Positions 36,135 to 47,284 of a stretch of DNA of 64,000 nucleotides are shown piece by piece. The position numbers and the translations under genes are program-made. The stretch spans positions 372,001 to 436,000 of the forward strand of contig JAMYHL010000018.1 in NCBI GenBank assembly GCA_025531455.1, in the 5' to 3' direction. Below the pieces are notes generated by a model. The model saw only the letters and a program-made list of their open reading frames with translations, was not told the origin of the DNA and searched no databases. The stretch comes from Apiotrichum sp. Y4204 (taxonomy: Eukaryota > Basidiomycota > Tremellomycetes > Trichosporonales > Trichosporonaceae). The number at the start of each line of letters is the position of its first letter. Positions within the stretch are counted from its first letter, which is position 1.

Positions 36135-36563
36135 GAGTGTGTCAAATGCACCTATTCACTTGCAAGGCAAGCCTACCACCAGCATGCTTGTTCATGCCAA
36201 TATCTCATACATGTTGTAGTGTCCCCAGACATCATTGTAGACGACTATCTTATCCGTATCTACGTTGCATTTTATTGTCTCACAGGGAGAGTAGCTCAAC
36301 TGGCGTCGACCCACAATGCTGCTGTCCACAACTATTGCATGCTAACTCGGGCGCAGTCTACTCTTCTCTTATCGGTCATATGTGTGCCCGTCACCCAGAC
36401 AGTGGTCCAAAGGTGGAAGGGAACAATTAATCCTATATCATGTACGCTGTACTTTGGGTGTTCATGTAAATGGGATGGATTCTGGTTATGATTGCGCTCC
36501 CGACGCAAGCGCTTGCACCGGTCGGGAGCGACCATTTGGCATGGCCAGGGCAGGGAAAGGGGT
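36135..36563. other. Convergent intergenic region, channel gene and PKC1
   Basis: About 430 bp between two convergent stop codons; presumed 3' UTRs. No gene or repeat recognised. Confidence 0.4.
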
Positions 36564-39500
36564 CTAGTGGGCCCATGGCGCAATCTGCTTGTCAGCGGAG
36601 AACAGGACCGTCAGGTCTGCGAGAACTCACCCATGAGAAGCCAACAAACTCCTGCTGGTCCTGGGCCGTGAGTTGTGTGTGCACAGGAGTGAGGGTGGGC
36701 TGCTCGCGTGTGAACTCTTGGTCGAAGTTGGACGTGTCCGTCGGGTTACCCTGCGGGGAGTGAGTAATCTTTTTCTGCGATTGGACGACTGGTGACTTAC
36801 AATGCTCGGGAAGTATGGTGGCGGGATGCGCTTGTGGTACACGTCGTCGAAGTTGACGTCGCTGAAGAAGGGGTGGCGCTTGATTTCCTCGGCATCGGCT
36901 TCGCTGGCTCCGAGACGGCGCTTGGGGTCGCGCGTGAGGAGCTGGGTGAGCAGGGAGACGGCGTCCTTGGGCATGGTGAGCGGGTAGAGCGGTTCGTCCT
37001 CGAGAATGGCGTCGAAGATTTCGTCCTCGTCGTCACCGCGGAAGGGAGACTGACCAAGAAGCATCTCATAGGTGAGGACACCAAACGCCCACCAGTCGAC
37101 GGCGCGGCCATACGGCTGCTCTTGGAGGATCTCGGGCGCCATGAACTCGGGAGTACCACAGAACGTGGTTGTTGTCTTGCCGTACCACATCTCCTCCTTG
37201 CAAAGACCGTAGTCGGCAACCTTGACGTGGCCGTCAAGCGTAAGCAGAATGTTGTCGAGCTTCAGATCACGGTAAATGATGCCCTTCGAGTGGAAGTACT
37301 GGAGCGCGAGCAGGACCTCACACGCGTAGTACTTGGCCTGGCGGAGAGTAAACTGTCTCCGCTGAATGTGAAGCATGAGATCTCCACCCGAGATGTACTC
37401 CATGACGAAGTAGACACGGGTCTCGGTCTGGAAACACGAGTGCAAGCCGAGGAGGAAGGGGTGGCGCTCCTGCGCGGCAGCAAGGAACACGCGCTTCTCC
37501 GACTGGGTCGACTCGACTTCGTCGTTTTCGATGATGAACTCCTTCTTGAGGACCTTGATCGCGTAGAGGTTGTTTGTCTTGCGCTCCTCTGCGAGCATGA
37601 CCTTTCCGAAGTTGCCCTTTCCGAGCACGGCGAGGAAGTTGAAGTCGTCGAGGCCAATCTTGCGCTTGCGCATCGATGCCTGCTGTTGGATGGGAGCAGG
37701 CACTGGGACAGGCGGCTGGTACTGCTGGTGCTGCTGCATCTGCTGCTGCTGGTGCTGTGGCGGTGGTGGCGGTGGCGGCTGCTGCTGCTGCTGCTGGGGG
37801 ATACGGCCTCCGGGGTGTCCCGCCGGCATCGGAGGTGGGGCAGGGGGCCTATATCCGCTCTGGGCGTTACCCATAGGCTGCGGCGAGATACGCCCGGGCT
37901 GGCCGTGCTGACCGGGCTGCGGCCGGGGGGGCGCCAATGGCCCAGTGGTAGCGTGCGGGCCAACGTTGGTGTTGATCTCCAGCTGAGGTCGCCCATCGAA
38001 GCTGAGGCGATGGCCGTGTCCAGGCTGTTGTGCGCCGGCGGGCTGTGTGTATTCGTTGTACGACTGCGAGTGAGGGAGAACCGGCGGTGTCGGGGTGACA
38101 CGTGTTTCGGGCGGTGTGTAGCTGGTGCGAGGCGGGACCTGGGTCTGCTGCTGCACATGCGGAGGAACGCCGGTCTGCGGCTGTGGCTGGTATGGCGGCG
38201 CCTGAACCTGGGGGGTCTGCTGCTGAGGCCGTTTGGTGGGCTGTTTGGTTCCCTGAACTGTCTTGATGTCGCGGAGGTTTTTGAGCAGCGTGTTGGCCAT
38301 CTCCATAGTCATGCCACAGAAGTCGGGTACCAGATGAGAACAGGTCTGGTGGCATGTAAGAGCACACTCTGAGCACTTGACAGAGTTTTTGCGACCAAAC
38401 GGAAGCATGTAACCACAGTGGCAGCACCAGTTGGCACCGACGTTGGTGTACACCTGGAAACGATGGGGAATGCGGTGGTTGATCTTCTCCTCGTCACCTT
38501 CGCCGTCGGCGTTGGATTTGGAGATACACTTTGTGACAACCTTGGGATAGCACTTCTTGTGGCACGCGTAGCGGCAGTCCTCACACTGGTATCCTTCGCC
38601 GGTAAGAAGGAACTCGCCGCAGAGCGCACACATGATGGGCTGGTAGAACTGGCGCTGAACAAACTTGTGGCCGTTCATCTCGTGCACATCGCCCTTGCGC
38701 TTGCGCAGCGCGCCCTGACGGCCGAGAGCCTCGTAAGGACGACGGCCACCCGGGACGGTGTCCTTGACAAAGTCGAGGCGAAGCGAAATGGCACCAGCAG
38801 GCTCGACGGAGAACCAACCCTCGATGCCCTCGCTCTTGGCCCCGTGCGTGCCGCCATGCGCTGGAGGAAGGGTCGTCTGATGGAGGGTCGCCGATTCCGG
38901 GGGAGCGCCCTGGCGGCCACCAAACGATGCAGCCTCGCCTGCAGTGACCCATCCAGGACCGGCTTCGGCGCCGGCGCCCTGAACCTTCTGCCTGCGGAGG
39001 GCCTCAAGGAGGTCGGACACGCGAAACCAGAACATGCCGATTGGCGCCGAGTCCCCGGGAGTAATAGTGTCGTATATGGTGATCTCGACCTCATTAGCGT
39101 TGGCGACAGGAATATCGAAATCCTCAAGCCAACGGTCGCTGCGCGATGGGTGAGACACGGCCCGCTCGTTGCCCTCAATCTTGATGACCACAGTAGTCTC
39201 GTGCGCCTTGGACGACTTGCGCTGCATGGGGCGATGGTTGAGGTCTCGTGCTGAGCGGAGGGAGATGAGCAGTTTACCAGAGATGGGTTTGCGCAGGGCA
39301 TCCTTCCGCTTGGCATCGGGAATGAGGTCTACTGTCAGCCAACTGAACTCGCAATGCACACCCACCATCATCATCCGTGACGGCGCCAAACTTGGCCAGC
39401 GTCTCGTATCGCCTCTTGGCTTTACGAAGAAGCTGAATCTTGCCATCCGACTCAAGACGCTTGGCCTCAGTCTCATTGCGAAGGCGACGATCGCCTTCTG

Positions 39501-40116
39501 CACGGTACGCCTGGGCCATTTTCTCGATACCGAGCTTGTACTGCTCCTCAACCTGGAGCTTGAACTGCAGCTGGTTGAGCATGCGCGTGATCTTTGCGCC
39601 GGTGAGCGGCGCATCGTAGCGCAAGAGATCCAGCTGGGTGTAATTCTTCTGCTGGGTCTTCGCGTTGGCATCGCCATCCTCTACTGGAGGAGGGGGAAGG
39701 GGGCGGTCCCTGTCACCCTTGACAATGTGGAGTGGAGCAGTCGAGCCTCCGGAAGAAGTACTTGAGCTGCCACGAGGAGGGGGAGACATGAAATCGTTGC
39801 CTCCTTGCCCATAACCCCGTCCTCCAGACCCGTTGCCTCCTCCATAGGGGCCAGACTGCGGGGGAGGTTGCCCCTGGGGACCACCGCTGGCTGTGTTCAA
39901 CTGAAGCTTGGCCAACTCATCCTCCAAGAAGCGGATGGTAGCCTGCGACGAGCGCACTTCGTTCTGGGCTTCCTGAATTGCTGCTTCATTTTTAGAAGAG
40001 GCTTCATACGCCCGCATCACGGCCTTGGCGCCCTCGAGGTTCCGCCGCTCTGCAGCGATCGTCTGCAGGAGGTTGCTAATTTTGGGGTCCGTTGGTGGTG
40101 GCTGCGGGGTCAGCAT
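36564..40116 (-). CDS. PKC1: PKC1, protein kinase C of the cell-wall-integrity pathway
   Basis: Four exons (39366-40116, 36801-39328, 36631-36750, 36564-36584) encode 1139 residues with the fungal PKC layout. Two HR1 coiled-coil repeats come first (about residues 10-80 and 175-250), then a C2-like domain (KLLISLRSARDL, about 255-400). Two C1 zinc fingers follow, at about 467-516 (HKFVQRQF...C-x2-C) and 540-590 (HRFQVYTN...C-x2-C). A Pro/Gln-rich linker with polyglutamine comes next, then the AGC kinase (about 810-1065). Kinase hallmarks: GKGNFGKV, AIKVLKKE, YRDLKLDN, DYG for DFG, and activation loop TTTFCGTPEFMAPE. The DYG is visible in KVADYGLC and is normal for fungal Pkc1. The tail has the turn motif (QPTLTP) and hydrophobic motif (FVGFSW), reached only by splicing the last two exons; the last exon is 21 nt. 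Rho1 and TORC2 act upstream in yeasts. Confidence 0.96.
37726..37800 (-). repeat. CAG/CTG-rich polyglutamine tract in PKC1
   Basis: Runs of CTG/CCG on the + strand encode Gln and Pro runs (QQQQQQPPPPPPP and QHQQQQMQQHQQ) in the linker before the kinase domain. Likely length-variable between strains. Confidence 0.8.
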
Positions 40117-43100
40117 GATGAAACAGAGCGGAGAGAAGATGAGTAGGACAGATCGGGCATAGTGAGGCGAGATGGCTACATCCACCGCAGAAGTGGGGTG
40201 TTTGTTATTAAGGAGGAGAAGAGACGCCTGTATAATGCGAAAGGGCCATCCAGTTGACCGTGCGCGCGCCGCTTCTTCGGCTCCGGTCGCGTTGTTGGCT
40301 GACTGTTGAGTTCCCCAGTGCCAGCGTGTCATGCGCCAGCGTCCAGCCTCCACCTCCCAAGGCCAAGTAAACGAACGAACAACTACGCACCATTGTGGGC
40401 AACAAAGATTGGATTCCGGGTCAAGTTGCAGAGGTTCAGTGCAGATAAGGCTGGACGGGGTGTGCAGAGGAGGATCCTAGTTGTTCCCGTGTGCTGTGTA
40501 TATGTGTGTCGGATGGTCCGTGATAGGGCGGGGGTTGGCGGGGGTCACGGCGTCTGTCGTGCGCAGCACGGTCCAGCAAGCCAGTGTGTGCGCGTGCCGT
40601 CCCGGTCGGGATTGCGGTTGACACCAGGTCACTGTTGGGGTCTGGACAACACTTGTGAGCAGTCCAGAGCTGCAGATCGCAATGCGTAACAGCAAAGCGC
40701 AAATGTCTAGTCGGATATCAGCGCGGTTAGAACCAGATAAGTCGGTGGTCGCCCGATCCGATGTTGTCTAGCGTTCTAAGCGTCAGAGGTGAACAGGATG
40801 GCCAGAAACTTGAAGTGAAAAGAGGTAAGGATTGCAACACAGCTGAGATGTACCAGGGGAGATTTGGGGCACAGAATGGAGGGACTGAAAGAGCGAGGTC
40901 AAGGGCGATGAAGGAGAGGAAAGAGAAGGGGTGACGAGTGATGAATCAGGGTTATGAGGGGATGTGCGTATGAGACAGGCTCAGAGAGGGCCGAGGGGAT
41001 GAAAATAAGAAGAGTAAAAAAATGAATGGGAAGCGAGAGCAAGATAAAAAGGAGTGGTAGAGTGAGTAGGCCACAGAGCTCGATGCCCGTCGGACACGGA
41101 CAAGTGGAATGGATGGAGGATAGATAACACCGCGTCCAGTGTGTCTGTTTGATTACTACGCAACTGATGAGCTGCGCAACAAGGGTGGCAGCAATCGAAC
41201 GCGAGATGCGCGCACACACAGGTGATCGGATGAAAGGGAAGAGATTGGAGAGATAGAGGCAATGTCGCGTCGGCGTGTGCGAGGATGGATAGAGGCATAC
41301 AGATCGAGAGGAGGACAGGGAGAGCACAAGATGACGCGACGACGACAAACGGAAGGCCGGGGTTGGTGATACGCACCGTTATAGGACTGTTACAGTGAAG
41401 TAGCAGCGGCAGCAGTAGTAGCTAGGAGCAAGAACGAGGGGTTGACTGCAATGTCAAGTTCCAAAGATGGAAAGGGATGTGGTGTCGAACGGAGTGGATA
41501 CCAGCGAGAGTCTACCTTTGTCGACGGGTCTCGGCGGGTCGGTGGGTCGGACGGCCGTCGAGATGAAGTCAAAGGATAGGTGGAGGGGTTAATGCCGGTG
41601 GATGACGGCCGGAGGTTGCGGTTGAGGGGGGATGATGATGGCAATGACAACGACAATGGCGATGACCAGGTGGTAAGGTGTTGGTGGTGGTGGTGGTGGT
41701 GATGATCGGACAGTGCGGACAGCCAGATGGATGGAATGACTCGCGCTCACTGCCTCAAACTGCGCGATCGTGTTGGTCCACTCTTTCCTAATGACCCACT
41801 TTCTAATCACTATAACTAATTTCTAATCGGTCTGATTCGGGGGTGCAACCACGGTGTGCAGCGTGTCCAGCGTGGCAGCGCATGGCAGCGTTGCATACAG
41901 CAGGGCATACGGCATCGCACTAGAGTGCACCAGTTCCAAATACATCCGCTTATACACTGTGTGTACACTGTTGGCCGCTCGGCTGGACCGGCTCCGGCTG
42001 GCGGGTAAAACCCACGGGGCCACGGCGGCCAACCAACACGTCTCGCCCCCGGAGCAACAAAGTCAGGTAACCAGGACCCTTTATGACACAGTCTTACACA
42101 CAAGTAGTACACACGCCGTCGTCGTCTGCGCTCCATGCACCTTGCTGTATTGCTGTATGCACTCAAACCCAACATTCTCGGAGGCTCGGGATCTGTCGCG
42201 CCGCGCGCCGCGCGCCGCGTGCCACGCGCTGTATACTGCTCCGCTGTGGCGCCGGACGCGCCGACGTCATGAATTGCTGCTTGTTTGCATTGCCTCGGGG
42301 AGCATTTGCTCTGCTCGTAGCAGTCCGTTTTTAGCCCATTTCAATCGACTCTGTTCAGTTATCTGTGTCTCTGCATGCCTCTGCATGTTCTCCACGCAGG
42401 TGCATTTTCCGAACTCCACGGTCCGTTTACTACAGGCATGGACCTTGAATGCTTGGACCAGACCGTGGGCAACGCATGTCCACAGCGCCACGCACAGCCC
42501 CCGGTGTGTTTGGTATGCACAGTACTGGTAAGATACCACACACAAGGTGCCACCGCAGTATGCCGGTGATATCTACACCTCTTACACCCACACTGGGTCA
42601 CACGAAATACCCATTTTCCGAGGCTATTATGCATGCGCAGCAACCTTGGCTTGCCCAACAACCATCGTCCCACCCAGGACGCGCTTGGCACACACCCATG
42701 TGTACGGTCAGAACCGTGCCTGTGCGTGGAACCCAGCAACCAAAACAAGACTCTGCTAACGGGCACGACGCACCAAGTCCGCAATCCGCGCGCCGAGAGG
42801 TATCTCCGCCCTGTCCCCGCCCTATCTCTGCTCCGAACTCACGATCACGGAACGCGGAATAGAGCATTTTGACAGGCTGACCTACGCGTCCTCCGTCCGT
42901 CGCGGCACCGGCGTTGAGGTATATGCTACCCCGCGAGGCGGTGCCGAGCGTGGTGAGGGTAAGGTAGTACCACGGAAAGGAAGGGCGCAAGGCTCGGCGC
43001 GGGCATTGTCTGCCAGGGTGCTGGTTGGTGGCCGTCTGCGTCGCGTCAACGAGAGGCGAGTTGAGACGGATCAGACAAACAGCCCCTACAGACAGCTTGC

Positions 43101-43398
43101 ATACCATCCAGGAGCATGTGACGCCTGTGTATTTTGGAGTGCTCCAGTCTATCGTGGATATCGTGGCTTGTAGTGCAGCATGCACGCACACTCCTACGCA
43201 TGCGTGGAGATTTTTGGCACTCGGCCATAACACGTACAATCACGTCTGTGGAGCTCCTATGGTTTATGTGGGCATGTGTGGGGACTAGGCTACAGACACA
43301 TGAGGGGTCAAAGGAGGAATGAAACGGTGTGCTAGTCACGTACGCGTGCTTGATCGCACGTCCACAAAGCCACAAATATCACAGTGGGTGCATCGCCA
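40117..43398. other. Intergenic, about 3.3 kb, upstream of PKC1
   Basis: No supportable gene. From about 40850 to 41650 the + strand is strongly purine-rich (GGAGAGG, AGAGGACAGGGAG), so the PKC1 sense strand is pyrimidine-rich; this could be a long leader or promoter. A (TGG)n run lies at 41681-41700 and a GCGCGCC-rich patch near 42200-42225. The right half lies downstream of the WSS1-like gene. Confidence 0.45.
41681..41700. repeat. (TGG)n microsatellite
   Basis: About six to seven TGG triplets in a noncoding stretch upstream of PKC1. Confidence 0.8.
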
Positions 43399-45575
43399 TC
43401 AATCGCCGTCGCCATCACCGCCATTCCCTGTCGCAGATCCGGGCCGCCCGGCCCGCCGATGGGGTGGAATGTCGGAGTGGCCCCCAACGGCGTGAGCAGA
43501 GCTTCCGGCGAGACCCAATGCTCGGAGGCGTTCCTGGTGCACGATATCAGCACCAAACTTTGGCGCGCTCGCGCTCGCGCTTGAGGCCGCTAGTGACGCG
43601 CGGGTCGGCGAGGTTGGGCGAATTGCCATCCGCTTTCCCGGTCGATCGTGATCGGACTCAGCGGGTTCCAGCTTAGTTCGTTTGGACGTCGAACTAGAGC
43701 CCGGAGCTGATCCCATGAAGACCACGTCGTCATCCGAGTCCGAGTCCACAGGTAATGGCGCTAATGAGCTTGGTGATCTGCGAGACGGTGACTGTCCACG
43801 GGAGGGGCCAGACGAGGAAACTGGAGTGTCTTCCTGCTTCACAAAGTCCTCCCATCCACCGCGAAGACCGGACCGCTCCTCGGCCGTCATATCGTGCTCC
43901 ATCTCCTTCTTGCGATCCTCCACTGATAGGTGAGGATCCTCGATCTCGAAAATGTCGTCTTCGTCAGACGCGTTGTCCTCTCCACCGTCAGATAACAGTG
44001 GCTTCTCATCTGCAGACTCCGGGGCCAACTCGTCCTCTTCCTCCTCCTTCTTGACCCCAGTCAGGAGGGCCAACCGCCGCTCAGCAGCAGCAGCACGGAG
44101 TTCCGCCGCCCTGTGGTCAGCTGCGCCAGCAGTGAGATATTACGATTTGGATTTGGCCCTGGTGCGTCAGCTTGGGAATACATTGAGTCCTCACACTTTC
44201 CCTCGCGTGCTCCCCTCCTTGAACCACGGATGCTCCTTATCAAACATTTCCGCAGCCTTGCGCTTTGCCTTTGCAAGATCGAGTCCGGTCCGCCGCAGCT
44301 CCTTGGTCTGGTTGTCAATATATGTCTGCCTCGCTTCACGGTCGGCGGCGGTGATTTCTTGCTATCAGCATACAGAGCAGACGGTTAACCCCACCTCGTC
44401 GCCCGTCTAGGCGACCTTGACTCTCGCCCATGTCCACCTTGTTTGCACGCCCGGCTTTTCGTCGATATTCGGTCTGGCGTCCAGAGCGATGTGATGCCTC
44501 GCCCTTCACCAGACCAGTCGCACGATTGCTCGCTGGTCGTCGTGCCCGGCTTCCCTTGCCGCGTTTCGCGTCGCTAGATGTCAGCTTAAACTCCTCCCTT
44601 CATCACGTACGAGGCAGTGACACCGCAGATATACTCGGGAAAGTCAGAACGTTCTGGGTTGGATCAGCAAGCGCAAAACAACGACACTAACTCAGGCCCC
44701 CCTGCGCGCCCATCTTGGCACTGTCTCCTAGCCGCTTGCCGTCAGACCAAAAGCCTGTCGTCAGTTCGCAGCCAAACGAGATAACTCACCATCACCGAAA
44801 TTTCCCGTGCGCTGCATCGCGGCCACATCAGCCTTGATGGCAGCATTAAGCTTGTTGTCAGCTGTTGAATGCCTCATAACAGCTACTAACCTTTTGGAAA
44901 TCGGGCCCGTGGTTCATGTGCTATAATCAGTACGGCTCCGCGAGGTCACATACAGTGATGTGTGCCATCTGGCGTGAGCGCGGCTCGCTTCCCGTCTTAC
45001 CTCGTGACACATGGTCGACACAATGTACGGGATTGGAAGGAACTTGCCGTTTGGTCGCCGGAGAACGAGTTCAATCGTCTGCTGTGAGCTGAGCTTCCTA
45101 AATGTGCCTACCTGTCCGTGGTTCCAGTTACGCCCCGCAAACTCTCGTCAGTCAGTGGGAAAAGACAACACGCACGACACCGTTGTACGCCGCCTCCTCG
45201 AGCGTGCCGACCTGCATGAACCGCCGTTCCATAATACGCTTCATCTGCGCGGCTTATATGAGCTGGCCGGGGTAATGATAGCTCACCGACTGCCTTGAGG
45301 ATGTGTTCCGCGTCCTGCGGTTAGTAATGGGAAGGCAGTGGCGAGCGAATGGGCGTCAGATAAGATGGTCTCCAGATAATGTATCTCAAGCGCGCCGCTT
45401 CATACATACTCACCGCTGCATCACGATTGTTATCCAACGCGCGGATAAACGTGATGTACCTTGGGTCAGCGCGATACCAATCGCAACATACGGGTTGGGA
45501 TCCGTCTCGCGCGTGTTCGTTTTGCTGCTGTCAGCACACAGAGAGGAAGATCACACACTGTGTTGGTCGTTGCAT
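43399..45575 (-). CDS. WSS1: WSS1-like WLM-domain metalloprotease, DNA-protein crosslink repair candidate
   Basis: Wss1/WLM proteases cleave proteins crosslinked to DNA and cooperate with SUMO and Cdc48. I rebuilt 16 exons: 45559-45575, 45492-45527, 45414-45459, 45287-45314, 45176-45252, 45112-45141, 45001-45078, 44954-44968, 44891-44920, 44790-44850, 44692-44754, 44611-44653, 44395-44573, 44195-44357, 44144-44158, 43399-44110. They encode about 530 residues and every phase agrees. The WLM domain reads DPNPYITFIRAL, then VFAGRNWNHGQTIELVLR, then the zinc motif HEMAHITHMNHGPDF (H103, E104, H107, H113), then FGDGFWSDGKRLG and PEYICG. The C-terminal half is charged, with SUMO-interaction-like patches (DDIFEIED, DDDVVFMG). 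Most introns are 31-40 nt. The 15-nt exon 44144-44158 is optional: skipping it keeps the frame. Exon borders need transcript data, but the motif restoration is hard to explain otherwise. Confidence 0.85.
44954..44968 (-). other. 15-nt microexon supplying the centre of the WSS1 zinc motif
   Basis: Reads ATGGCACACATCACT on the minus strand (MAHIT), flanked by a 32-nt intron (GTAAGA...GCCAG) and a 33-nt intron (GTATGT...TATAG). Joined to the neighbouring exons it gives HE-MAHIT-HMNHG, a complete HExxH metalloprotease motif. Confidence 0.8.
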
Positions 45576-46102
45576 CGCTTCAAAGACGGCGCCGACTCAA
45601 GATATTGAAGACGAGGAAGATCAAAGATCAAATATCTGGAGACAAAGACGCGCGATATCGTGAGGATCGTGAGCAGAAAGAAGGTCGAATCCAAAGCCGA
45701 CGACTGGACCTCAAAACACAGTCAACCGTTCAAGCCTGGAGCCCCGCTCTGTGTGGTTCCTCCTCACGTGATGCGGTGGCGTCATGGCTGGCATGGCTCC
45801 CACTGTACCACTGTGCCACTGTCCTCTTGGTTTGCCCGTGGCCCCATGGCCGTGGCCGGGTGGTGGCAATCGCCGACGACCGGAGCCGGTTCGGCCATTC
45901 CATTCCCGTCGAGCCATCATCCCCATCAGGCTCATCGACGAGGGCCGTTCCCATCCGCGCCGCTCGGTACTGACCACATCAATCACCATCGACAGCGGCA
46001 GTTATAAGATCGCCATCTCCAACTCCCACTCCAATTCCCTCGCTACTCAATCTATCTACAACCACACTGTAAGCCGACCTCCGCATCCGCGCTGACACCA
46101 GC
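45576..46102. promoter_or_regulatory. Divergent promoter region, WSS1-like and ankyrin genes
   Basis: About 530 bp between divergent starts. The last ~100 bp before 46103 are A/C-rich leader-like sequence. No TATA box is obvious. Confidence 0.4.
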
Positions 46103-46666
46103 ATGGGATCCATGTTCTCCTCGTCTGCCCCCGAACCCGAGCGCGCCCCAGTGGACGCGAGCACGACCTCGCCCTCGGGCGCAGCGCCAACTGGTGGACC
46201 TCCCGTCGGTGCCGGCGGTCCTCCAGTTGGTGGGCCTCCCGCAGGCGGCGCGCCCGCACACTCGCGCCCGACAGTCGACACCCTTCCGCCCGCCGCACTC
46301 GAGCTCGCAACGCGTCTCTTCAACGCCGCGCGCGCCGGGAACACGGCCGAGCTGGAGGAGTACATCACGGCGGGCATTCCGGTGAACCTTACGAACGGGA
46401 CGGGCGACACGCTGCTTATGCTCGCCGCGTACCACGGACACGCGGAGACGGTTGCGGCACTGATTGCCCGCGGGGCGGACGTGAACGCGCTAAATGATAA
46501 GGGCCAGGCGCCCATCGCGGGGGCAGTGTTCAAGTGCCACGATGAGGTTGTGCGTGTGCTCTATGAGGCCGGGGCGGATGTCAATGCTGGCCACCCGAGT
46601 GCGCAGGCGTGTGCGGCCATGTTTAAGCGCCCGGACTTGGTCGAGCTGTTCGCGTCGAACAAGTAG
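46103..46666 (+). CDS. Small ankyrin-repeat protein
   Basis: A single exon of 187 residues. A Pro/Gly-rich start (GGPPVGAGGPPVGGPP) is followed by three to four ankyrin repeats (about residues 70-180). They read ALELATRLFNAARAGNTAEL, GDTLLMLAAYHGHAETVAALIARGADVNALNDKGQ, APIAGAVFKCHDEVVRVLYEAGADVN. The compact size and repeat order resemble small fungal ankyrin proteins of the yeast YCR051W type, whose role is not settled. It has no signal peptide or membrane segment, so it is presumably cytosolic or nuclear. Coding potential is strong because the frame is long, GC-rich at third positions and carries the repeat consensus throughout. A second, shorter in-frame Met (residue 4) could be the start. 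Confidence 0.9.
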   Translation: MGSMFSSSAPEPERAPVDASTTSPSGAAPTGGPPVGAGGPPVGGPPAGGAPAHSRPTVDTLPPAALELATRLFNAARAGNTAELEEYITAGIPVNLTNGTGDTLLMLAAYHGHAETVAALIARGADVNALNDKGQAPIAGAVFKCHDEVVRVLYEAGADVNAGHPSAQACAAMFKRPDLVELFASNK

Positions 46667-47284
46667 TCGTGTATGTATTGCTGTTTGTGTCTGTCTCGGA
46701 GTCGGAAAATCTGTTCACGGATAGATCGTGTGATGTCGTCTTCGAGCCAAATTACGATCTCGAACGCTCGCTTGACTAGGCGGTTGATCGGCTGATCTGT
46801 TCAGTTATCATGTTATCTATTTCATCTCCTGTGTCGTCTCGCTTCCATCGGTGCTTCAAGGCTTTGCCCCACACGCCACACGTGTGTGCTCAAATCTTGG
46901 GTTCTGCTCAGTCCAGCAGCAGCCGGTGCTTCGGGCCAACGGCTGGTCACCGTTGAACCTGCCTCATGTGCACCTCAACATCACTCATGAACGGAATGAC
47001 ATGCAGTGTATGGACAAGTACAAAAGGGTTGGGTTCCCACTGCAGGGGGAGGTAAAAGGGAGAATAATGGGGACTCAAGATGTAGACGTGACATGGTGTC
47101 AAGCTGAGTTCTGTTAATCGTGGCGTTGCGCTTGTGGGCAGGGTATGGGGATGGGGTATCGAATGACGGTCTGGCTTGCATTGTGGAGAATGGAACGGGA
47201 TGTGTGGGGCTGTGGGTGGTTCGTGGTTCGTGGCGCAAGTGGCGGAACAAGAGATGTCATGGGTTGTCATTCACTTCTTTACTT
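46667..47284. other. Convergent intergenic region
   Basis: About 620 bp between the stop codons of the ankyrin gene and STE7. Contains short overlapping frames on both strands and no recognisable feature. Confidence 0.4.

Noticed and set aside
36281..36340. Possible tRNA D-arm (GAGTAGCTCAACTGG)
   Set aside because: No matching anticodon arm, T arm or acceptor stem follows.
36792..38372. 526-codon frame antisense to PKC1
   Set aside because: Shadow of the GC-rich PKC1 reading frame; its Leu/Val/Arg-rich composition is the antisense image of the kinase codons.
42190..42230. GC-palindromic GCGCGCC patch
   Set aside because: Short low-complexity sequence without spacing or context that suggests a functional element.
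45245..45247. CAG acceptor next to ATGAAGCGTATTATG in the WSS1-like gene
   Set aside because: It gives the wrong phase; the acceptor at 45253-45254 restores the family wording AAQMKRIMERRF.
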